Positions 12,010 to 23,782 are shown, numbered from the stretch's first letter. The stretch: 64,000 nucleotides of DNA from Cryptomeria japonica (GCF_030272615.1 NC_081411.1:40787140-40851139), one strand, 5' to 3'. The notes: generated by a model from the letters alone, not told the origin. Numbers and translations are program-made.

Positions 12010-13883
12010 CGAACTCCCTCCCTCGAAGCCAGCTGGCCTCGATGGAGTCTAAGCCCTGGAAGTACTTTCCCCGGGATCATCTCTCCTACCCCCTCTATCT
12101 AGTGGTGGTGGAGAACCCATGACCCCACCACTAGACGCCTATCTCCCATCTCTCCCTCTAGTGGTCATCGTAGTCCATGATGGTCTTCGAAAGCTCCTAG
12201 CCCACTGATCTGGTGGCACAACTCCATAATACATGTCTCTATAGTAGGCTATCTCCTCCCCTGCTTGTAGAACATAGGCATATCTTGTCCTAGTGTCCTT
12301 TGCTGCCTGCCTGCCTGCATGCCCTTAGTGTTGTCTCAACCTTCGTGTAGCATTGAATAGCTTGATATCTCTCCCACTTAGTGTCCCTCAACTGTCTCCT
12401 AAGCTTATCCCCATCCCTCTCTAGATCCTAAATCTCATCTTCCTATCCTTGGTAGATCTCTCTCAAGGATAGTAGCTCTTCCTCCTCATCCCCTCTCCTA
12501 TCACCCTCTCCTTGTGGCTGCTTCCGTCCCTGTCCTTGTACCCGTACCTGTCTGGGAACCTGTGCTGCTGGAACCTGTAATAGAAATCCACCTCTACCCC
12601 TTACTACATGAGCCTTCCTTTCCTTTCTGCCATCTCTCCTCTGAGCCACTCTCCTCTCTGCTACTACCCCCCACCTCCGCCGTCGGCCTCTACCTCCACC
12701 ATCACCACTATCATCTCCATCACCTCCACCATCTCCCTTTATCGGCTCTACCAGATCCGTCAACAGTGGAAACAAATGCTCTCCCCAATATGTAGTGTAC
12801 TCTACATCCATCCCTGCATCCTCCACATCTAGCCATATGTCCCAATGCATGGGAACCATCTTTAGTATTAGTGTCACAGCCTGATCATAAGAAATCAATA
12901 GCCCTAAATGCACCTAATCCCTCACTGTCCGTGCATACATCCTTGACCCCTGTGGCATCTGTTGTATCATGTCGAATTGCCTGCATACCCTATCTATCAA
13001 TTGCCACTCAATGGCATATGGTGTCCTCCCGATCAGATACCTACTCAGGAATACATATGGCAGCTCCACTGCGTCATCCTCCCACTCCTCGCAATCTAGA
13101 TAAGGCTTACATACTACACTGTCTATCTCATCAACTACCCTGTGCCAATACTCTAGCCTCCCAATTCGTGGCTAAGAAGTAATCATATCATACATGTGTA
13201 TATAGCTACACCCATGTCTTTTGCCTCTAAAGTGTATCAAATGTGTAACTGGCAGATGCTCATATGCTCATACATGCAACAAGGTCACTCTACATCCCAA
13301 TCCTACTAATCTATGATATACAAACTGATGCAAATCATAATACAAGTATGCCAATAGACATAGCCCCCATGCAAACCTGGTGTGCTCAGTCACCAATGTC
13401 TCCAGAGTCCTCCCCCATCCCACAACCAACCCTCGTGTCGCCCTATCCGGACATAGGAACCCACTGATAACTCCTACCAGCACTGCCGGTAGCACCAATC
13501 CTGTCTGTGTCATGGTGTCCGAGGCCACATGTCCTACCCTCATCTCCAGTCCTGGATCCTAAAACACTCGTATTAGTGCATCCCTGTCTCCCTCTCGATC
13601 ATAAGGAACTAACTCCCCAATGATCGGTATCCATAGTATCCTGTATACATCCTCCAAGGTAATTGTCATCTCACCCATAGACAAATGAAAAGTGCATGTC
13701 TCTGAGTGTCATCTCTCAGCTAATGCAGTCAACAAATCCCATGTTTGCTCAAAACTTAGGCACATACATAATGTATCACAATCCCATGGCCTCAACTGTT
13801 GCTCTATCCTCCAATGTCACCTTTGCTTGTAATCTCTGAGTCGAAGGGAATCTCTCCCGTGACTCCAGCATCGGTAGGTCCTC
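12010..13883 (-). pseudogene. Plant mobile domain (PMD, MAIN-like) protein, antisense in element A
   Basis: Read on the minus strand, exon 2 begins after an acceptor (TTTTCTTTACTGCAG, 13884 side). It gives, in order, WRIEQQLRPWD-like sequence, LLTALAER, the hallmark GEMTITLEDV (about 13655-13690), an AWGLCLLAYLYYDL segment (about 13330-13380), RLEYWHRV, WQLIDRVCRQF, and HLGLLISYDQAV leading into a His-Trp segment and an acidic/Arg-rich tail with short coiled coil. These are the landmarks of the aminotransferase-like plant mobile domain. Stops at 13709-13711 (TGA where Trp is expected), near 13560 and at 12914-12916, plus frame shifts, make it a pseudogene. PMD proteins MAIN/MAIL1 act in the nucleus in silencing and genome stability, and PMDs also occur in transposons. 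The role in an element is unknown. Confidence 0.8.
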
Positions 13884-13912
13884 CTGCAGTAAAGAAAATC
13901 AACCGTGTCAGT

Positions 13913-14115
13913 CCTAGTAGTACTCCTCATTCATCACAAAGTGCTTCTTTTTATCGTAGTGCTTATATCTATGATATGGAACTCAATCCTAGTGGTACTC
14001 CATGTTCATCACAAAGTGTTGCTTTTTATCCTAGTGCTTATATCTATCATATGACACTCTATCCTAGTGGTACTCCCTGTTCATCAAAAAGTACTTATTT
14101 TATCCTATCTTTTAG
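13913..14115. repeat. 75-base tandem repeat, three copies
   Basis: Copies start at 13913, 13988 and 14063 with CCTAGTRGTACTCC and contain TTCATCACAAAGTG. A diverged copy reappears near 14244. Confidence 0.8.
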
Positions 14116-14151
14116 GGCACCTACTTGAGTGTATCCTCTTGAGTAGCTTAT

Positions 14152-14470
14152 CCAATTGACAACGTATGTTCTATCACAAAATTGTCAATTTTAGCCTAAT
14201 CCAATTGACAACGTATGTTCTATCACAAAATTGTCAATTTCTATGGTACTCCTTGTTCATCACAAAGTGCCTCGCTCTATCCTATCTTAGAGCCTCTACT
14301 TGAGTGTATCCTCTTGATTAGTTTCCTGATTGGCAACGTATGTTCTATCATAGAATTGTCAATCCTAGCTCTATCTATTATCCTAGTTTTCCCTAGAGGA
14401 CCTGTTTGAGTGTATCCTCTCAGCAGCTTATCCAATTGACAATGTATGTTTATCACAGAACCGTCGATTC
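14152..14470. repeat. Four hairpin-forming repeats
   Basis: Units with AATTGACAA, ACGTATGTTCTATCACA and TTGTCAATT form a 9-base-pair stem around about 20 bases. Copies start near 14153, 14202, 14328 (one mismatch) and 14433 (decayed). Confidence 0.7.
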
Positions 14471-14752
14471 AACCTTGAAGACATAAACGCACATCCATGA
14501 CACAAATGTGCCTACAGTTCATAGACATGCTTGCATTGGACATAAATGCTTTTAAAATCATAGACGCGCCTAACACCAACATAGACTCGCCTAACCTACC
14601 CAGACGCGTCTAGCACCAACACAGACGCGCCTTAGCATTTTTTATCCCACTTGACATTTTTTTGCTACCTAAAGCACATTTATTGCCCTACTTAACATGC
14701 ATTTATGACAACAATTAATGCACAAAGGTACAAGGAGGTTTGTGGTACTTAC

Positions 14753-14915
14753 GGACTCTCTTGCATCTGTTGGCCTCTGATATCGGCGAACGCAATCGAA
14801 TCTATGCACCAATGCCATCGCTGCTGATTGTTGACTGCTCTTTGCTCTCTACACTCTGATCTCTTAGGTGTGTGGATGAAAATGAGGATGTTTTCCCTCG
14901 TAGTCTATCTTATAG
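14753..14915 (-). promoter_or_regulatory. Inferred promoter and exon 1 of the PMD unit (element A)
   Basis: The minus-strand CTATAAGATAG (14905-14915) is a plausible TATA box about 150 bases before the donor at 14747-14752, the same spacing as in element Z. The box sits in a near-palindrome, TAGTCTATCTTATAGACTA. Confidence 0.45.
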
Positions 14916-15011
14916 ACTACCCTAGCCCTAGTCTCTCGAGTCAGTCTCCTTTACTCCATGACTCTGTCACTCTATCCTATCTTGTCAGTCCTTTCTAGCC
15001 TTTCTTTCTTA

Positions 15012-15060
15012 TCGAGAGATTGTCTGCTATCTTTTCACACATTTTCATCCAATCTCTCGA
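15012..15060 (+). other. Conserved hairpin upstream of PPT (element A)
   Basis: TCGAGAGATTG (15012-15022) pairs perfectly with CAATCTCTCGA (15050-15060) around 27 bases. It corresponds to 609-714 in element Z. GAGGGGGCAT follows in both. Confidence 0.6.
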
Positions 15061-15145
15061 GGGGGCATATCATTCCCATCTTGGGGCAACTTTGTATTAG
15101 TTCATCTTATCTTCTTTGAAACAACGCAACAAGCTGCATTGTCTC

Positions 15146-15159
15146 AAAGAGGGGCAAAA
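15146..15159 (+). other. Polypurine tract of element A
   Basis: AAAGAGGGGCAAAA immediately precedes the LTR start TGTAGACACC. Confidence 0.85.
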
Positions 15160-15938
15160 TGTAGACACCTAAAATTGTCCTGTCTAATTAAATAAATATT
15201 TTTTATTTATTTAATTATTTTATCCTAAGTCTTCTATTAATTAAATAAATATTTATTTATTTAATTAATTCATTAATCCTCTTCTAAGCCTTATTTCTCA
15301 TTTAAATAAATACTTTTATTTATTTAAATTATCCTTCCCCTAAATTAAATAAATACTTTTATTTATTTAATTAATCCCATTTTCTCTATTAATTAAATAA
15401 ATCTTTATTTATTTAATTAATTCATTAGCCTTTTCTACCCATGACACATGTCATTAATCTCTTAATTCCTACACTACCTACCCTCTCATTATTTTCTTAT
15501 TTCCTCTACCTACCCTCTAATCCTAGCCGACCATCTATCTTTTACACCTCTTAATCTTATCCCTCCATTTCTTAAAGTGTCTTCTATATAAAGAGATACT
15601 TCCTTCATTATCAATCCTCCTAAGCACTCCTAGACTAGAATTTGAGCTTTCATATGCAATCAAGCCTACTTACAACCACATTTCCGTTCTTTGTTGAGCT
15701 CTTGTGCACACAAAATCTGAGAGCAAATATATCAAGCAAGATCAATGAAGATAGGAAGAATGAAGATTCAAACCCTATTAGACATGTGATGGTATAATCT
15801 TTGTGATTTTGTTGATTTTGCATTGTCTTAGGTAATCTTCATATGTTATGGTGGATCTTTTGTTGTTGTTAGGCTAGGGTTTCGTGGTTGAATTTATTCA
15901 GTCTTTCAATATTGTTGTTTCCATTTTTACCATAAACA
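15160..15938 (+). mobile_element. 3' LTR of element A (779 bp)
   Basis: It starts TGTAGACACC and ends TAAACA. The right end is fixed by comparison with the 5' LTR end before the PBS. The first 270 bases hold four AATTAAATAAAT...TTTATTTAATTA inverted blocks. The TATA box is at 15585-15592. Confidence 0.85.
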
Positions 15939-17430
15939 ATATAAACATTGATGAGTATGAACAATGAAGAAATAATATTGTGATGGGTAGAATAGGTGTG
16001 GTTGAATTTGAAGACATGGATACCAAAATATATGCCATTCCTAACCAAGATGTAGTCACCCATCAAGTTGACTAACAACAACCTTCACCTATTGGTTTCC
16101 AAAAATCCTAATTTAATCAAGCATTCCATGATGTAGGGACTTCACAAGGTCATAACTTTTGACTTGGTTGTTCATTTGAGCTTAAATTTAACATGGAGGT
16201 ATATCATGAGGAGTTGTTTGGATTTCCGAATGAACCTAGTTTGGCTAGACCTCAGATCGATCAACTTTTCAGGGTCAGATTCTTTCATTTGAGGCTTCAA
16301 AAAGAGTTTTATGTTTTTTTCGGGTATTTAGAAAGTTGTTTTTTTAGTTATTTTTAAACTCGTAATCTTTATGGGGTTAGAAAGTTGGCAATTTGTACCG
16401 AAATAATGTTTTTTTGATTTCTATAAGATTTTGTGATTTTTGGGATAGATTTGAAAATTTCCATAAATGACAAATTTTAGACTTTGTAAAAATCTACCCA
16501 AAAAGGAAATTTTTAGTTTGTTGTTAAAATAGGCCCTTTTTTCATTGTAATGGCAGAATGGTTGGAGTTTACAGAAGAATAGTATTGAAGAAAATTGATC
16601 CAAACTTGTGTTGTTTTTATATGTTTTCTTTAATGATATTGTTTGTGTTTTGATTGGCTACACCATTCCATGAAGCTAATAAAAAAATACAAAATGAAAT
16701 AGAATGAATCATGGATCAAGAGTTGGAATTGATTTACCAAGCGAGGTAGAGAAGATAGGAACTTCAAGCTAAAATTGGTTAGTTAACTCAAGCTCAATCT
16801 CAAGCCACCCAACAATGGACAATTAATTAATGCAATGCATAAAATGTTGATAATCAAGAAGTGCACAAGAAGTAAGAAAACCAACGTGACCTAAAATAGA
16901 AAAATGTAAGATATAATATGGAGAAAGCCCTCAAGATACAAGATGATGCAAGAGCATCCCCAGTTCATAGCAATCTTACATCAACCAAAAATATTTTCTT
17001 TTTTGTTTGCAGTTTTAGTTTTCCTTTTTGTGTGTCCTGGTTTTGGCTCACCAAATCCTACGAAGTTGGATTCTACTTGAAGACTTGATCATTTTTCTTT
17101 CTTTCAAACCGCATCTCTTTTGGATCACTTTCTGACAAGATATCGCTATCGGTTTCCATGCTAGTTTATTGTTACTGGTTGCTTGAGACCTATTCTGGTG
17201 ATCTACTAGAACCTATTCTGAAGCTTGCGGAACCTTGGACGTTGATCTCGATGTTTCTTGGCATGTGGCCAACCTTCTACATTTCATGCTTTGTATTTTC
17301 TGGAGGAATCTCTTGGCAGAGGCCGACATTGTTCATTTTGCATGTTAGGTCTTGTTATTCGGGTCGACCGTGTTGTCTTCAAAATCTGATTCCCTTTAAT
17401 GTCCTTAGAATAATATGATTTTAAGCTTGG
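15939..17430. other. Unassigned, probably decayed retroelement leader/gag sequence
   Basis: The first 200 bases read weakly like a gag N-terminus (VEFEDMDTKIYAIPNQ) with stops. The rest has no convincing motif. A GC-richer block at 17090-17430 resembles retroelement untranslated sequence. Confidence 0.3.
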
Positions 17431-18314
17431 TGCAGAGGAGACATCAAAGATAAGGAAATTCCAGAGACAACATATGACAAGGTTTGATTAGACCTTCTAC
17501 ACTTCGGGCTTCCTTGGAGCCCAGGTGGGTATACCTTTGTGAATTAACTTCACACTTTCAAACAATAAACCCACAACAAACCAGTCCAGAAAACTAGTGG
17601 ATTTATTCACCTTGAAATCAACTGAAAACAAAGGATGGAAATAATACTTAACTTTAGCATTTTGATCAACAAAGCATGCAATAAACAACTTCGATTAATA
17701 TCAGTGCCTTATCCAAGGTTACAGAGTCATCTAAACTCAAATAAAACTCCTCAAACAATACATCTTTATGCTTCCCGTTGGCTTGGTTTCTATTAATCCT
17801 TACACATGCCTGACACACATAAGAATTCAAGCATCCTAAATTAAGCTTTGGTCCTCAAAAATTCAAAATTCCTTCCAAAGAATTTACTGGTATGAGTGAT
17901 CCCGCGTATTTAATTTCCCTCCTAAAGAGAAAAGCTAACAAACACTTATACTGAAATTGCTTTGCAATTCCATTCAAACAGAACAACCCTAGATTATTCA
18001 GAATGAAGACAGTAAATAAATTTGTTAACAAACTTGAAGACAACACAAAGCTTTACTCAAAACCGGTGGCCTGTATATTGATATTCATTTCAAGAAATAT
18101 TACAATAAGTTCTGATTCTCCATTAGACTTGGAAAAGCTTAGATAAATTTCTGCAGCGTTTTCTTACAAAATTTTTGTGATCCCTTTTCCTCTAGTCCTG
18201 GTATCCATTTATAACAACATGGATGCACAAAGCTTCGGACTTCTCGAGGAGAGTTTGTTACAATCATTTCTTTCATAATAAAGAGGTTACAATCTTTTTG
18301 CTAAAATAGTTACA
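17431..18314 (-). mobile_element. Possible LTR adjoining X1 (left end unknown)
   Basis: On the minus strand TGTAACTATT (starting at 18314) overlaps the X1 stop codon and follows an A/G-rich GCTGAAAAAAGTT. About 100 bases on is a TATA box (TTATAAATGG; plus 18205-18215). This would make X1 the last ORF before a 3' LTR. The second LTR copy and a CA end were not found, so this is tentative. Confidence 0.35.
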
Positions 18315-21300
18315 AACTTTTTTCAGCTTCTGCGGTTTCTTCAACAGCTTGTTCAGTTGCAACCTCTTCTATCTTTTCAGGGGCGCTCTCCAACTGCTTC
18401 GGATCACGAGTGGCATATTTAGTTGTCCACTCACTATATACCTCTTCTGTCGGCCATGAGAAATTAATCACATTATCTTTAGTTTTAGTCAACCTTTTCT
18501 AAGAATTTCTCATCTTGTTGACTTCTGAATTGAGAAAACCATAATGTGACTTAATTTTCTCTATCTCTTGTATTGTTACAACAAAGAAAGAAGCATCATC
18601 AAGATCAATAATTCCTTTAACCCTTGCTGATAATTTAGCTTCTATTTCCTTTAGCCATACTTGTTTGTCTTTTAACTGATCTGGGTTAGCAAAAATTCCT
18701 GGGAGCAACTCAAAAACTTGATCAGTGTACTCCTTCTTGCACAAATTAACCTTCCTATCCACATTGTCCATCTCTGCGACTAATTGCATTAACACTTTAG
18801 TGATATCAGAGGTGGATTTGATGATGGGATTAGCCCTTGCTTCATCACAAGATACACACATGAACTCTAAATCTTGCTCCTTAGGCCTCCATTTGTCAAA
18901 AATAGGTGTCAAAATGGCCTTGTCTCTCATGAGCTCATTCCATATGTCCATAATTTTACCTACATTGTTGTGAAGCAATGAGGCATTTATTGTATCTGCA
19001 AAACTAGAAATTGTAGCCCCTACTCTCTCCTCATACTTCTTTGCATATAAGGCCTGAGCCTGTTTCAAGTTCTCTAACTCTTGAGGAGTAATTTCAATCA
19101 TTTGAGAGCTGGAGGGTGCTGGAGATGGTGGAAATTCAATGATGGGGCTAGTAGGTGGAGGTCTTGCAGGAGAAGAGGAAATCATCAGTGTTGAAGACTC
19201 ACCTTGTTGGTATTGTCCCATCAACTGGCTCTGCAACTTAGCAATGATGCTATCTTTACCTCTCACCTCCTCCTTGGCACTGTTATAGGCCTTCAAAACT
19301 GCCTCCAACTTAATTTGGAGGGCCTCTTTTTCTTTGGCTTCCTTCTCTGCCACTGCAACACTGAATTTTGCAGTTTCTAACACAGTACTAGCAGCCTCTA
19401 CTACCCCTGTACTCTGTACTCTTTTTACCATCATTCCACCAAGGTAACTTGACCCTGAGGTGTCTTTGCCTTTCTTGCTCTCATTTCTCTTGAGAGACCA
19501 CATGACTAGTGTAGCATTATCCTTATTGAAGGTAACCCCTTCCATGGGTTTGGTCTCTTTTCTTACTACATCTAACACCAGGGCATCTGCAATATCCCAC
19601 TTTGGCAAGATAAGCACTCCAGCTTGTGCTACCATATCCCTTTCTTGCTCGGGTGTGATGGTCTTGAATTCTCCCATCATCTCTTGTTTTATTTCTTCTT
19701 CCACTAAGGATGGATCTTTATTGGGCTGCTCTGCTTTTCTTGCCTCACATTTAGCATTATATTTATCTATATGCTATTTCCAAATGAATTGCATAAATTC
19801 TTTCGATGTGACAAAGTTGTCATCAGCTAGAAAGGCACTACTTGCCTTTTTTATCTCAAGATCCCACTCCTGGCCTTTAAGTTCAGTGGAGGTGATATCC
19901 ATTTCAGCATCAATAGGTTCTTCTGGCATCCCTTCCTCCACTTCATCATAGGTGTATGCAATTTCCCCTAAACTACCCAACTGCAAGAGGTGTTCAACTG
20001 CTACTTGTTCATCTCCTATATGAATAGGGGATTGGGATGGGGAATACAAAGGTGTATCTGATTGCACTTCCTTCCCCACCCTTTTCTTCTTTGGGCTGTC
20101 TTGGATGTCAATGACATCTTGTATCTTCCTCTTTCCTTTGGATGTAGAGGGCTCCCCTGTTGTAGGCACCATCACACTGTAACCTGATTTCTTATGCAAA
20201 GTGTAATCACCAGGAGGAATTTCTTTGCTGGAAGCTGACCTGCTTAGGATCACTCTAGCCTTTTCAGGATTGCTCTTGATCACAGCTTCCCTCTTCTCTT
20301 TTAGTGTTTGCATCACATCCTCAAAGCAAACAATCAAAAACTTTATTTTTTCTTCTAGTGGGAAGAAGCTAGACAATGGGTCATAGCTAGCATCAAACTG
20401 ATGCACGAAATCCAAGGCTTTCTTATAAGCCACCCACTTTTCTTTCCTTAGCTCCTGCTCATCTAGATCAAACTCATTTCTGATGAGGTCTTCAAGAAAC
20501 TGGAACTGATGAGGCCTACCTCTGCATGCTACCTTCTTCCTAAACACACCATTGAAGAAGTCCTCTGGATCAGCACACCTGGACACCGCAGTGGACAAAT
20601 GATAAGGCTTGAGGAAATCCTCAAAGTAGTTCCAGCCTCCCTTTGTTATCACAAATTGGTGGGCTATAGTAGCTGCAGGGAAAATAGTCCCTTTACCTCT
20701 GCCTGTCAACTCTGCTTCTTGTAGACCACCAAGTTGCCTAAGGATCTCCGCTATTCCCACTTTGAGGGGGACCTGGTAAGGTAACAAAAATGGAGTGCCC
20801 CTGAAGCCAAAAACTCTGAAAACTGTGGAGACTGGATATAAATAAATGTCGCCCCAGTTATGAACAATTTTTATATCCTCTACGAATTCTTTTGGTCTTA
20901 TGAATTCTAGAAGAGCCTTAGGGATTCTTGGGTTATCAGAGCAGAGGAGAGTCCTTATTTTGGATGCAAAATATTTATCAAACTTCAAAAAACTAGCATC
21001 CTCTCTGTCCCATGACAACACAGTACTCCATAGTTGCAATGGCATTTTTTCTCCTCCTTTCTCCTTAGCCAAGTCTAGCCCACTGGCAAAATAATCACCA
21101 CCTTTGAAAAGAAAAAGGTGCATTAGGAGTGAATACCATCCGAAAGGTCTGTCCACCTTTCCATTCTTTATTCCTATCAACCCTCCATGGATAGCATCGG
21201 CAATGAAGGAGGCATAATCAAAAGTGATAGCAAGAGAAGGATTCAAAATCTAGGCAATCATTAGCAAGTAATGATTTGGCATATTTGCTTCAGCATCTTC

Positions 21301-21951
21301 TCTTAGAACTTGACAAAGTGCCCAATACATTCCTTTTTCCCTCAAGGTAAACATACTTAATGAGAAAGGCTCTTGTGTGTTGGGTCCTACAACTGCTAAC
21401 CCTCCTATTTTCACAAAAAGTTCTTTAAGAGGCCCACTCCTGAGATGACTCCTCTGTGCACCGTAAACTTGGGCTAATGATGTGAAATTTATGGGTTCTA
21501 AGAAGTTTGTGAACTCATTAAGCCCAAATGCTGTCCTAAACTCTTCAGCATTAATTTCTACAAGGGTTTTCCCATTTACATCGCGGATGCATCTTGTGAC
21601 TGGATCATAATTTAGCGCCATTTGGGTTAGCAAGTTTGTATCCATAAATACCCCTGGGACTACTAATTTCCCAACATCTAATTCCCAGATACTATTTTGA
21701 GGGACAGGAGAATTTCTCATTCCGAATCCAACTTTAAACAACCCCAATCCGGATAGTCCAACCTGTGGGTCTCTCAACCAGTTACCTTTATCATATAATC
21801 CTTCTCCTATCTTCAGATGGGGAGCCCTGGGCACTAATTCTTTAGCCTTGGATGCCTGATTGGTTGAGAACGTCAACTGTTCTAAAAAATCATCACACAC
21901 ACTTCTTTCTAAATAGTTAACCTTGCCAGAGAATTCCCTTTTAGGAGCCAT
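18310..21951 (-). pseudogene. X1: long ORF of unknown family (about 1,210 codons, few stops)
   Basis: A single minus-strand frame from the ATG at 21951 to the TAA at 18310 is interrupted by only three stops (21250-21252, 19774-19776, about 18496), so it is far better preserved than its neighbours. I do not recognise a catalytic domain. Residues about 1-520 look helical and globular (EEFRTAFGLNEF, then GMYWALCQVLRED, GWYSLLMHLFLFKGGDYF). About residue 620 is a classical nuclear-localisation-like cluster (SPKKKRVGKE; 20077-20095) in an acidic, Pro/Ser-rich linker. Residues about 800-1150 include a coiled coil (AVAEKEAKEKEALQIKLEA), a Pro-rich stretch and a helical end. X3 shares the LKDK-x2-W-(LI) section near the C-terminus. 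It may be an accessory ORF of an LTR element or a domesticated derivative. Function unknown. Confidence 0.6.
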
Positions 21952-23222
21952 TTTGAAAATGCAAGAAAATGAATATCACTCTTAAAAAATCCTACATGAA
22001 CGAATTATCTTATTTAGAACACTACACAAGAATTGCTACAAAATATGAGAGAACCTGCTCTTTGCTTGAAGGAAATTGCTCTGCAACTGAACCGACTTGC
22101 TCTGTATCTGATGAAAATAACTCTGCGCCTACTCTTCTGCAAAATCTTTTAAAAGATATCTTCACTTGGTTGTTAGGAAATCAAATACTTGTACTCAGGG
22201 CCTTAACTATAACATTGATTCCGCATGCTTCGGCCGTCCCTTCAAAATCAAATTCATATGAGAATTCATATTTTTCGCTCCAACAGGTCACAACATTCCT
22301 GCAAGTGTTTCACTTTTACTGTTTCGTTACTGGCGGCTTTGGCTTTGCTCTGAGTCCCACTTTTCTATTGGCTACATAATACTACGCGGCACCCAACCAT
22401 TGGCCTTGAAAATCCCTTCGCATTCCACTTGATACTGGCCGCGTGTCTTTCTTTATACTGCAGTGGCCCACACCTTCTTCTTAGACCGCGTGTCATCATG
22501 ACACGTGGATGGTTCTCGTTCACTCTCGCTATTTCGCGGGCATAAAGAGTGAGCACTTTACCCTTGCAAAATATTGCGGTCCGTTGGATCATCTTTCAAG
22601 TTGATCGGCATTTAATCCTTTGGAAAAGCTCTCAGGATGGGTGGGCCCGCCGACTCGTCATGAACACCTGGCATCTAGTCACCTGCGGAGCTGATTTGTC
22701 ATTTTCTCATTTGCCAAAGGGAAACCACGGGGACCCACACCTTCTCCTTAGACCGTGTGTCATCATGACATGTGGACGGTTCTCGTTCACTCTCACTATT
22801 TCATGGGCATAAAGAGTGAGCATTTTACCCTTGCGAAATAGCGCGGGCCGTTGGATCATTTGCGAGATGTGCACTAGTTACTGGGCCCGACAACTTTAGG
22901 AGAAAGACATAAGGCATAAAATTTTTGATTAATTAACATAACCGCCTAGGCAAACAACAAGGGGGGACACTTCCTATGACCCCATGACCCATTACTTAAG
23001 TGAATAAAGTAACGGAAGATTAGAAAACATAGGGCTTAAAACAAAAACGATAGGATCTAAAATCAAAAAACCCTTAAACCCTTAAAGTCTAGAATAGAGC
23101 TAAAGCATTTGGAATTACACCCTATTTGGAAAAAATCAACATACCATAGCCAATTATGGGAAAAGAAAAACCCAATTTTAAACAGTGATAACAGACCGGA
23201 TCCTTTGGATCGATATATATAT
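21952..23222. other. Region upstream of X1
   Basis: No gene. It contains the 124-base direct duplication listed separately and a GC-richer section unlike the AT-rich surroundings. It could be the promoter or leader of X1. Confidence 0.35.
22469..22859. repeat. 124-base direct duplication with G-box
   Basis: 22469-22592 and 22735-22859 match closely (CACCTTCTYCTTAGACCG, then GTGTCATCATGACA, GGTTCTCGTTCACTCTC, CCGTTGGATCAT). The first copy has a CACGTG G-box (22502-22507). In the second it reads CATGTG. The GTGTCATCATGACAC segment is nearly palindromic. Confidence 0.75.
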
Positions 23223-23445
<223 letters not shown>

Positions 23446-23708
23446 AAGATAGATAGATTGTGCCTAGAAGATAGATCTTTCAATTCAAGGTCCTGGTGTG
23501 ACCTATTCTACCAGACTCGTGTGTTAGTATGTTGTAACCCGGTTATTACCGATCGGATGTAATCAAATTTCATACACTAAAACTATCTGTTATGTATTGC
23601 CTCCATCATATCTGTGTATTTTCATTGTGTTTACTCTTGTTGACCAGTTTGGACTGATCTCCTTGAGGTCCCTCCTCACTGGTGACTACTTCAAGTGGTA
23701 TCAAAGCG
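23446..23708 (+). mobile_element. 3' part of a gypsy 5' LTR with primer-binding site
   Basis: TGGTATCAAAGCG (23696-23708) is an initiator-Met-tRNA type primer site 75 bases before the gag start. The sequence before it is therefore the end of a 5' LTR, whose left boundary I could not find. It does not resemble LTR B0 at 29722-30860. Confidence 0.55.
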
Positions 23709-23782
23709 AAGTTCATTTCAAAGGTTTGTAGGGTGGTGGATTGCGGATCCGACCTGCAATTGCAGAGGACTAGTGTGAATCA

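Larger units (their letters stand above)
13884..14752 (-). other. Inferred intron of the antisense PMD unit, filled with repeats
   Basis: The GTAAGT donor (plus ACTTAC, 14747-14752) and a polypyrimidine-plus-CAG acceptor (13884-13895) bound 869 bases. Inside are three 75-base units with CCTAGTGGTACTCC (13913, 13988, 14063), four hairpin units with TTGACAACGTATGTT (14152, 14201, 14328, 14432) and an ACGCGCCTAACACCAACAT array (14480-14640). The splice is inferred from sequence only. Confidence 0.5.
4520..15938 (+). mobile_element. Element A: Ty3/gypsy (Tat/Ogre-like) deletion derivative with antisense PMD gene
   Basis: A truncated 5' LTR (4520-5026), PBS-like site, long leader, one continuous gag-protease-integrase-tail frame, a 3' region with an antisense PMD pseudogene, polypurine tract and 3' LTR (15160-15938) define one element of about 11.4 kb. 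The RT, RNase H and integrase catalytic core are absent, so it could not have moved without help. The gag zinc knuckle (C-x2-H-x4-H-x4-C), the protease style and the long 3' region with antisense ORF fit the Tat/Ogre group. Extra, often antisense, ORFs are known there. No TSD can be tested because the 5' LTR start is missing. Confidence 0.75.

Noticed and set aside
12514-12832. Plus-strand ORFs at 12514-12832
   Set aside because: Shadows of the Arg/Gly-rich tail of the minus-strand PMD gene. Composition is Pro/Leu/His-rich without a motif.
22549-22812. Small plus-strand ORF across the G-box duplication
   Set aside because: No conserved motif, and the repeat structure explains the sequence better.
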